Source: Limnanthes douglasii subsp. nivea (lineage: Eukaryota; Streptophyta; Magnoliopsida; Brassicales; Limnanthaceae). From it: DNA of 64,000 nt. Location: positions 100,697,278-100,761,277 of the forward strand of contig JAUPFV010000003.1 of the NCBI GenBank assembly GCA_036936605.1, read 5' to 3'. Below the pieces are notes generated by a model that saw only the letters and a program-made list of their open reading frames with translations, did no database searches and was not told the DNA's origin. Of the stretch, positions 56,504-64,000 are shown in pieces (within the stretch, counting starts at the first letter, position 1; each line of letters begins with the position of its first letter). Made by a program: the position numbers and the translations under genes.

Positions 56504-57156
56504 TGTCAGGAAATAGAAGCACAAACGAAATCTTCCTTCTTGTATCAAATATGATTAGAGATAATGATCACAAACTAAATACCAAGTCTGAATAAAATAA
56601 ACGCAAACAACATAGAACACGTTTTACGTGGAAAACCTTCCCGGTGTAGGAAGTAAAAACCACGGGACTGATTTCGGAGTCCAACCAAATATTCACTATC
56701 AGAAGATGGGTTACAAAACTGTTCTCTTGATAAAACTAGAGCATACACCAGGCAAAGTATGACAACTTCATACACAACCCCAATACACAAGATAATGAAC
56801 TGAAATCAGAAAAACTCACTGAAATATCCCCAAAACGCAGTTAGAAGAAGATGATCAAAACACAAACTTAGATGACTCCAAATCAAAAACCATCTAGACA
56901 AATTGTAGAGGACAAATAGACGAGCCTTCTCATCAAAACTGAAGTCGGTCGGACAACCAGAGACAGTCCGATTGAAAGCACAAATTTCCGCCTCCAATCA
57001 CATTTTTCTCTCAAAAACTGCACTATAAAATATGATGCTCATCTCCAAAAGACACTGTATAAATATATATTTATACATAAACCAAAATTCTATGTGTTTT
57101 TCAAATTGGGCTTAGCCTATATGATAATTGGACTCCGACATAGAAAAAGCCCAACA
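56504..57156 (-). repeat. 3' LTR of Copia-3
   Basis: 653 bp. Next to it at 57157-57175 the minus strand has a purine-rich tract (GTGAGGGGGTT). A TATA-like stretch (TATAAATATATATT) lies at 57058-57071. Confidence 0.95.
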
Positions 57157-57169
57157 AACCCCCTCACAA

Positions 57170-57493
57170 CTATGTGGGAGGATTCGCCATCCCGGAGATC
57201 AATCTACAATGTTCAAGCTTTCCCCTAGGCAATGCCTTTGTCATCATGTCAGACCCATTATCATATGTATGAACTTTATCAACCTTCATTAGTTTAGCAT
57301 CAAGAATATCTCGAATCCAATGATATCTCACATCAATATGTTTCGACTTTGAGTGAAACGACGAATTCTTCACGAGATGAATAACACTTTGATTATCACA
57401 TAACATTACATACCTGTGTTGCTCAAATCCAAGTTCTCTCAAAAACTTCTTCATCCATAGTAGCTATTTACTCGCTTATGTCACTGCAATAAA
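57170..57493 (-). pseudogene. RNase H of Copia-3
   Basis: From a stop at 57496-57494, minus strand: LLWMKKFLRELGFEQHRYVM, CDNQSVIHLVKNSSFHSKSK, HIDVRYHWIRDILDAK, KVHTYDNGSDMMTKALP, ending GMANPPT. Well-conserved copia RNase H with Asp in CDN and the terminal D-MTK motif. The first catalytic part is in the preceding frame (AYSDSDLAGDVDTRKSTSGY, about 57620). Confidence 0.88.
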
Positions 57494-59006
57494 TTAAGCT
57501 TCCGTCGTTGAAAGGGCAACACACTTTTGTAGTCTTGATTTCCATGAAACAGCACCACCACAAAATTTAATCAAATATCCAGAAGTAGACTTGCGAGTAT
57601 CAACATCTCCAGCCAAATCTGAATCAGAATAAGCCAAAAACTCAAGTTTCTTCATCCCAAAACCGAGCTTCAAATTAGAGGTTCCTCGCAGATACCTCCT
57701 AATCCATTTCACGACTTCCCAATGCTCTCCACCTGGGTTTGACAAAAATCTGCTCACAACATAAACACTATGAGCTAAGTCAGGACGAGTACATACCATG
57801 GCATACATGAGACTTCCAACTGCAGATGCATATGGAATGTTAGCCATATCTCTTTTTTCTTCATTAGTTGAAGGACATTGTTTTCAGCTTAACTTGAAGT
57901 GACCGGAAAGTGGTGAGCTAACCATTTTAGCTTTGTCCATCTTAAACTTATGAAGAATTTTCTCAATGTATTTTTCTTGTGACAAGAACAACTTCTTCAA
58001 ATCTCTGTCTCTAGTAATTCGAATACCGAGAATCTGCTTTGCTGGGCCTAAATCTTTTATTATGAAATACTTACTTAACTGCTTCTTCAAAGAATCAATC
58101 CGTGAAGTATTCTTCCTAACAATAAGCATATCATCCACGTAAAGTAAGAGAACAATAAAATCAGCATCGGAAAATTTCTTCACAAATACACAATTATCAG
58201 AAAAAGTCTTCTTATAGTCCTGCTCCCCCATAACTGACATGAACTTCTTATACCACTGTCTCGGAGCTTGCTTCAAACCATATAGACTCTTTTTCAGTCT
58301 TCACACATAATCTTCTTTTCCTTCAACCACAAAACCTTTAGGCTGTTTCATAAAAATCTCTTCTTCCAAGTCACCATGCAAGAATGTTGTTTTACATCTA
58401 TTTGCTCAATTTCCAAGTCTAGACTCGCTGCAATGCCTCAAACCATACGAATTACGACATTTTTACGACTGAAGAAAATATTTCATCAAAATCAATACCT
58501 TTTTTCTGACCAAAGCCTTTTACTACCAATCTTGCTTTGTACCGGGGTTGTAAAGAACTATCATCTTGCTTCAACCTATACACTCACTTGTTACTCAAGG
58601 ATTTTCTCCCTTCAGGTATCTTCACTAACTCAAATATATGATTCTCATGAAGTGATTGCATCTCTTCATTTATTTTTTTAATCCATTGATTTTTACACAC
58701 ACCACTAATAGCCTCATCATAACACTCAGGCTCACCTGCATCGGTTAACAAAATATATTGATCAGAAGGATATCTAGTAGAGGGTTGTCTATCTCTAGTA
58801 GATCTCCGCGTTGGAACTTCAGGTTGTTCAACATCTTCTTCATTCTCTTGTTCATCCACGAAATCATTATCATGATCACCAGTATCAAAAATATGTGAAC
58901 CTCTTGAAGCAGATGAGTCACCATCTGAATTTTCTTCAACTTCTGTAGGAGTATGTGCAAGCAGAATATGCCCCAAATCTACCAAGTCATTCTCAGACAT
59001 AGGCAC
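57494..59006 (-). pseudogene. Hinge, reverse transcriptase and RNase H start of Copia-3
   Basis: 59006-58584 is the acidic hinge (RRSTRDRQPSTRYP) and the RT start (DEAISGVCKNQWIKKINEEM). 58580-58280 is broken. 58276-57884 has KQAPRQWYKKF and the catalytic LLLYVDDMLIV (YVDD 58130-58141), KQILGIRITRDRD and MVSSPLSGHFKLS. 57847-57494 has YASAVGSLMYAMVCTRPDLA and WIRRYLRGTSNLKLGFG. At least three frame breaks or stops. Confidence 0.9.
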
Positions 59007-59029
59007 TTAATTTTGACTCTTATCAATAT

Positions 59030-60114
59030 CATTAACTATCTGATCTTCCATAAACACAACATCTCTGCTCCTAATAAGCTTCTTATTAATTGATCATAAA
59101 ATCTGTAGCCGAACTCATCAAGAACATAACCAATGAATACACATTGTCTTGTCTTCGAATTGAGTTTAGATCTCTCGTCTTTAGGAATATGCACATAAGC
59201 TTTGCACCCAAAGACACGCAAATTATCATAAGAAACATCTTTACCTGTCCAAACTCTATTTGGGATATCTCAATCTAAAGGTACAGAAAGACTAAGATTC
59301 AAGAAATGTACCACTGTATTCAAAGCTTCACCCCAAAATTATTTTGGGAGTTATGATTGTGAAAAAAGACATTTTACCCTTTCAATTAATGTTCGGTTTA
59401 GTCTCTCCGCTACGCCATTCAACTAAGGGGTCTTGGGAGGTGTCTTTTGATGCCGAATACCTTGCTGCCTACAATAATCATCAAAAGGACCAATGTATTC
59501 TCCCTCATTATAACTTCTAACACACTTCAATTGTTTCCCAGTCTGTCTCTCAACTGAAGCTTAAAACTGCTTGAAGACATCTAACACTTGATCTTTTGTT
59601 TTCAAAGTGTAAGCCCAAATTTCCTGGAATGATCATCAACAAAAGTAACAAAGTACAAACAACCCCTAAGTGTTCTCGTTTTGAAAGGACCACAAACATC
59701 AGTATGTACCAAGTCAAGCAAACTTGGTTTTTTTGAAGGAGCCGAGCTTTTGAAAGATACTCAATTCTGCTTTCCAGCCAAACAATGTACGCATTTCTTT
59801 AAATGAGCTTTGTGTATCCCACGAATGTATTGTTTCTTCCTCAAAATATCTAATCATTTTTCGCTAATGTGACTGAGTCTTTTATGCCACAAATTAACCA
59901 TTGCTTCATCATTAACAACATTGATTTTCTCAGCAGGCACCCTTGCAGACATGATGTAGAAGGCTGAATATTTTTGTCCTCTTGCCACAACCAACGAGCC
60001 CTTAGTAAGTTTCCACTGTCCATTCACAAAAATACTGCAATAGCCTTCATCATCAAGCTTCCCTGTAGAGATCAAATTCAATCGAAGATCGGGTATATGT
60101 TTAACACCATTCAA
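59030..60114 (-). pseudogene. GAG-pre-integrase and integrase of Copia-3
   Basis: 60114-59854: HIPDLRLNLISTGKLDDEGY, GSLVVARGQKYSAFY and NLWHKRLSHISEK, the His-containing start of the copia zinc finger. 59850-59230 holds the core in broken frames (CVHCLAGKQ, LVHTDVCGPFK, YFVTFVDDHSRK). 59221-59036 is the post-integrase segment (GCKAYVHIPKDERSKLNSKT, YVLDEFGYRFYD). Confidence 0.88.
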
Positions 60115-60207
60115 ATCAATCTTGCACCCATGCTTGTTTCTAGATAAACATCACCAATACCAACCACTTTAGACAAATCATTATTTCCCATCTTTGCAGA
60201 ACCAAAG

Positions 60208-60462
60208 TCACCAGAGGTGTAATGAGAAAAATTCTCTACGGGAAGTGGCATGAATTGTAGCACCACTGTCAACTACCCAACCATTTTCATCAGACACGGA
60301 ATTCACAACAGCATCATCAGTAACAACGAAGTAGCTCTCTGAAACTGCAGCAACATGTTTCTCATCACCACTTTCATCATAATTTTTCTCCTTGTTCTTT
60401 TCTTCTTTACCATTGTTAGATTTCCCAAAATTATTATTCTTTCTCAACTTAGGACAAAATTT
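60208..60462 (-). pseudogene. Protease of Copia-3
   Basis: Continues from the zinc knuckle (YYCHEIGQTKKFC, about 60450-60490, in a shifted frame) through a Lys/Asn-rich linker to GWVVDSGATIHATSRREFF, with the catalytic Asp at about 60270. DSGA is intact. The frame shifts right after it. Confidence 0.85.
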
Positions 60463-61186
60463 CTTAGTTTGCCCGATCTCATGACAGTAGTAACACTAGA
60501 AAATTTATTAGACTTGTTCCGACTCTTGCTTTTACTTTTACCTCTAGTTTTCCAACCACGATTTTCATTTCTACCACGTTTCTCAACGACTAGAGTTTCT
60601 GAATGTGAAGAGAAGCCAACTGTTTTTCTTCTCATATTTTCATTCAACACACTACTTTTAGCTAATGCCATTGAGATATTACCTTCAAGAGCTGAATTAG
60701 AAAAAGACATTTTGAAAGTATCCCATGAGTCTGGCGGCGAACCAAGCAACCATAATGCCAAAACCTCGTCATCAAATTTGATACCCATAGCAGCCAACTG
60801 ATTAATCAAGCCTTGAAATATATTCAAGTGATCTGTAAGAGGTGATTCATCTTGATACCTCAAATACATCAACTGTTTGAACAAAAGTAACTTACTGTTT
60901 CCTGTCTTCCGAGCATATAACTCCTCAAGTTTACTCCACAATTTCCTTGCATCTGTTTCTTCTACAACATGATTCAACATATTATCATCAACCCATTGCC
61001 AAATAAAGCCACAAACCTGTCGACGAATAATTATCCATTCAACATCAGACTTATCTTTAGGTTTTTTTTATCACCGAACACTGGTAAATGAAAACTTTTA
61101 ACATAAAGAAGATCTTCCATCTTTGATTTCCATATATGATAATTCGAACCATTCATCCTCACCATTCTGCTTGTATTAACCTCCAT
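60463..61186 (-). pseudogene. gag of Copia-3
   Basis: ATG at 61186 ([20 protein letters not shown]), 31 bases past the primer site. A frameshift in an A-run near 61066 is followed by the UBN2-type gag (60980-60444: DARKLWSKLEELYARKTGNS, LLFKQLMYLRYQDESPLTDH, LLGSPPDSWDTF) and an Arg/Lys/Ser-rich RNA-binding tail before the CCHC knuckle. Confidence 0.88.
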
Positions 61187-61216
61187 ATTTGATACAAGAC
61201 AAGTACACAACCACTC

Positions 61217-61228
61217 GCTCTGATACCA
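61217..61228 (-). other. Primer-binding site of Copia-3
   Basis: The minus strand reads TGGTATCAGAGC, exact complement of the initiator tRNA-Met 3' end, three bases from the 5' LTR. It fixes the orientation. Confidence 0.95.
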
Positions 61229-61231
61229 TTT

Positions 61232-61884
61232 TGTCAGGAAATACAAGCATAAACGAAATCTTCCTTCTTGTATCAAATATGATTAGAGATAATAATCCCA
61301 AACAAAATACCAAGTCTGAATAAAATAAACACAAACAACACAGAACACTTTTTACGTGGAAAACCTTCCCAGTGTAGGAAGTAAAAACCACGGGACTGAT
61401 TTCGGAGTCCAACCAAATATTCACTATCAGAAGATGGGTTACAAAACTGTTCTCTAGATAAAACTAGAGCATAGACCACACAAAGTATGACAACTTCATA
61501 CACAACCCCAATACACAAGATAGTGAACCAAAATCAGAAAAACTCACTGAAATATCCCCAAAACACAGTTAGAGGAAGATGATCAAAACACACACTTAGA
61601 TGACTCCAAATCAAAAACCCTATAGACAAATTGTAGAGGACAAATAGACGAGCCTTCTCATCAAAATTGAAGCCGGTCGGACAACCGGAGACAGTCCGAT
61701 TGAAAGCACAAAGTTCCGCCTCCAATCATATTTTTCTCTCAAAAACTGCACTATAGAATATGATGCTCATCTCCAAAAGACACTGTATAAATATATATTT
61801 ATACATAAACCAAAATCCTATGTGTTTTCCAAATTGGTCTTATCCTATATGATAATTGGCCTCCGACATAGGAAAAGCCCAACA
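61232..61884 (-). repeat. 5' LTR of Copia-3
   Basis: 653 bp, TGTCAGGAAATACAAG to GCCCAACA in plus-strand reading. It contains the internal TTTTACGTGGAAAACC and TATAAATATATA regions. It is adjacent to the CATCT duplication at 61885-61889. Confidence 0.95.
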
Positions 61885-61889
61885 CATCT

Positions 61890-62001
61890 TGTAAATCACC
61901 ATCGGGTGGAACATATTTAATATCATCAAGAACCACCTCAACATTCTCATTTGTGAGTTGATTTACATAAGGAATTTTACAATAATAAAAATCATTAGTA
62001 G

Positions 62002-62032
<31 letters not shown>

Positions 62033-64000
62033 CAAAGTTAAAACTGAACCTTGTACTCAAAAGATCTGCACCCTTTTTGTGCTCAAAGATTACTGCATCT
62101 CTACTTCTCACTATTATTCTTCTCATGATCATAAAGTCATAAGCCATACTTTTCATCACCATATCCAACAAACACATAAGGATTAGTCTTTGAATTAAGT
62201 TTGGATCTTTATTCATTTCGAGCATGCATGTATGCATTGCACCCAAAAAGTATAATATGTGAATATGCAGGATCATTTTCCTACTCACTCAAGAATATCA
62301 AAATGAAAAATTATCTTCAGAAGGTTAGAGATATCTTGCATACATCTCACATTGTCTATAATGGTTTGGTTCATTCTCTCTGCAAGTCCGTTATGTTGTG
62401 GTGTACCTGGTGTTGTCCTCTCATGTTTAATTCTATAATGTGAGTTATAATTTTTAAAGTTAGTTGAATCGATGATATACTAACTTTCTCTTTGTCTCTC
62501 TTTCTACCATAACATCAAATTTCTAAAAAATCTCAAACATTTGGGTTTATTTTTATATAATGTATACCCATGTTTTCGAGTAGCATCATCAATACGTGTA
62601 ACAAAATACTTGTTATCACCAATAGAATCAACATATATATGAACATACATGTCAGAATATACTAACTCCAGTGTTCATCTCATTTTAGTGAACTTCTTTA
62701 AAAATGAAGCTTTATGTTGTTTTCCTGCCAAAAAATAGTCACAAGGGTTAATAATAATAGCTTTAGCAACATGAATGAGTAACTTACCAGCCAAAATTTT
62801 CATCTTCATGCCACTCATGTATCCTAATATTCGATGCCACAAGTTAGAAGAATTTGTTTCCTCAACTACATTCGGCTCACCATAACATATACCCAAATAT
62901 ATCTTATACAAAGAGCAACACAAATCACCTCGAGCAATTACTACCGAACCTTTGGATATTTTCCACTTACCATCACCAAAGTGTGATAAAAACCTTCTTG
63001 ATCAAAGACATTTAAAGATAAAACATTCAGACATTGATTGGGAATATGATACACAACCTTCAACGTAAGTATGTACTAAACGCATGTCTTCACACGAATA
63101 TCATCCAACCCAATAATGTTAGTTAAACAATTATTACCCATCTTGACAATACTAAAATTTCCATACTTTTAGTTCAAGAAATATTCCCTTTTATGGAGAA
63201 ATTGATATGAAGCACTTGTATCTATAAGCCCCAACTATGGACAAAATTATATGAAGTGTTTGTATTTACAAGCTATTCTGAATCTGACCTATCAACATGA
63301 TGACACTCACCATTGGAAGCAATAAGTGTAGTATTTTTATTATCACCTTTATTTTGTGAATCTAACTTGTTACCTTTTTTTCTTCCATAAATAATAATAT
63401 GTTTTGTATATGACCAAACTTGATGCAATAGTATCATGTCATAATCTCTTTTCCAGCTCTGAACTTGGATCTTCCCTTTAAGTAACCATAAAATTTAGAA
63501 CCTTAAGTAACAATAGATTGTGAATTTTTAACTCTCATCTTTTTATTTTAATCGCTTTATTTATCATGCTTTATTTGATAATATTCAGAGATAAAACACA
63601 ATCTTGAACTCACTTACTAATACTCTCAACCAAGGTTTCCCAAATGTTTAGTAAAGAGCTCAATAAGCACAAATCCTGCAACTCATCATCAATAACAATC
63701 TTCATAGTAATCAGTTTGTTAATAATATTATAAAATTTACTACTATGCTAAAAAACTAACATCATACCTTTCAATTTCAAATTAACAAGTTTCTTAATGA
63801 AAAAACTTTGTTATGAGCGCTCTTCCTTTCATAAAGACCTTTCAATTTATTCCACATATTGAGAAACATGGTTGAATATGTTAATATATGTACATTGTTT
63901 AACAGTCCCCAACGTATTTATTTTCAGCTTCTCCCAAACTTTTTCTTGTTTGTCTTGTGGTTTTACATGTTTAATAGAATTATCGAAAGTATCTTTTATT
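61890..64000 (-). pseudogene. Copia-4 gag end, protease and integrase
   Basis: Minus strand from the window end: eroded gag (64000-63430), knuckle remnant near 63420, protease remnant LIDTSASYQFLHKREYF (about 63215) with DTSA for DSGA, VKMGNNCLTNIIG and VVYHIPNQCLNVLSLN (63150-63010), GAG-pre-integrase SSNLWHRILGYMSGMKMKIL (62850), FLAGKQHKASF, integrase with HNGLAERMNQTIIDNVR (about 62370), and post-integrase RSKLNSKTNPYVFVGYGDEK. Heavily interrupted. gag is cut by the window end. Confidence 0.82.

Larger units (their letters stand above)
56504..61884 (-). mobile_element. Copia-3: complete Ty1/copia element nested in Copia-4
   Basis: Flanked by the perfect 5-bp duplication CATCT (56499-56503 and 61885-61889). 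Two 653-bp LTRs start TGTCAGGAAATA and end GCCCAACA, with about 35 differences (roughly 95% identity by eye). Domains on the minus strand: gag, zinc knuckle, protease, GAG-pre-integrase, integrase, RT, RNase H. The same order and related sequence as Copia-4 suggest one lineage. Stops and shifts in every domain. Confidence 0.96.
54189..64000 (-). mobile_element. Copia-4: outer Ty1/copia element, 5' end beyond window
   Basis: Minus-strand element whose 3' LTR (54189-54883) and pol (54930-56503, then 61890-64000) are separated by the nested Copia-3. Domain order is consistent across the gap, and the two sides join in the hinge before RT. The 5' LTR and gag start lie past 64000. Many stops show that it is old. 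Confidence 0.85.

Overview
The window is plant nuclear DNA and almost wholly retrotransposon-derived. The evidence is Ty3/gypsy elements of the plant Tat type with two consecutive RNase H domains, Ty1/copia elements primed from TGGTATCAGAGC, a plant L1-type LINE with a C-terminal RNase H, and very AT-rich spacers. I found no tRNA, rRNA or convincing single-copy host gene. The species cannot be named; an angiosperm, probably a eudicot, with repeat-rich heterochromatin fits best.

Layout. 1-3702: 3' end of Tat-B1 (antisense gene plus 3' LTR). 3703-15310: an old minus-strand copia (Copia-1) split inside its integrase by a whole Tat element, Tat-A (3916-14252, 5-bp target duplication with one mismatch). 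15311-20.6 kb: a second degraded minus-strand copia (Copia-2), readable from RNase H back to gag. 20.6-25.2 kb: AT-rich sequence with small tandem duplications. 25.19-28.94 kb: the 3' half of a third Tat family, Tat-C. 29605-39230: a young, nearly complete Tat-B2 (LTRs about 98% identical, TSD GTAAT). 40109-42654: an LTR pair around about 0.93 kb of unrecognised coding-like sequence. 43216-49386: a full-length but decayed LINE on the minus strand (13-bp TSD). 49.4-53.3 kb: featureless AT-rich DNA, then a 3-copy 134-bp tandem repeat and a GC-rich hAT-like terminus. 54189-64000: a minus-strand copia (Copia-4, running off the window) interrupted by a complete copia, Copia-3 (56504-61884, TSD CATCT).

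How the genes work together. In each autonomous element gag, protease, RT/RNase H and integrase would form one polyprotein. All four Tat copies add a long antisense gene between pol and the 3' LTR, convergent with pol. It encodes a large protein with a core resembling the plant 'putative gypsy type transposon' family and a coiled-coil tail. It has its own promoter-like block (G-box GACACGTGTC, plus a TATA box in three copies) and a short phase-1 intron kept at the same place in three diverged families. Between the two convergent genes lies a conserved noncoding hairpin plus the box TTTAATGAGGT. This antisense module is the most interesting system in the window.

Every coding region carries stops or frameshifts, several of them CpG-to-TpG type in Tat-B2, so these copies are probably inactive. 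Tat-B2 also lacks the middle of gag. All readings are by eye; domain names are family recognitions that were not checked by any search.
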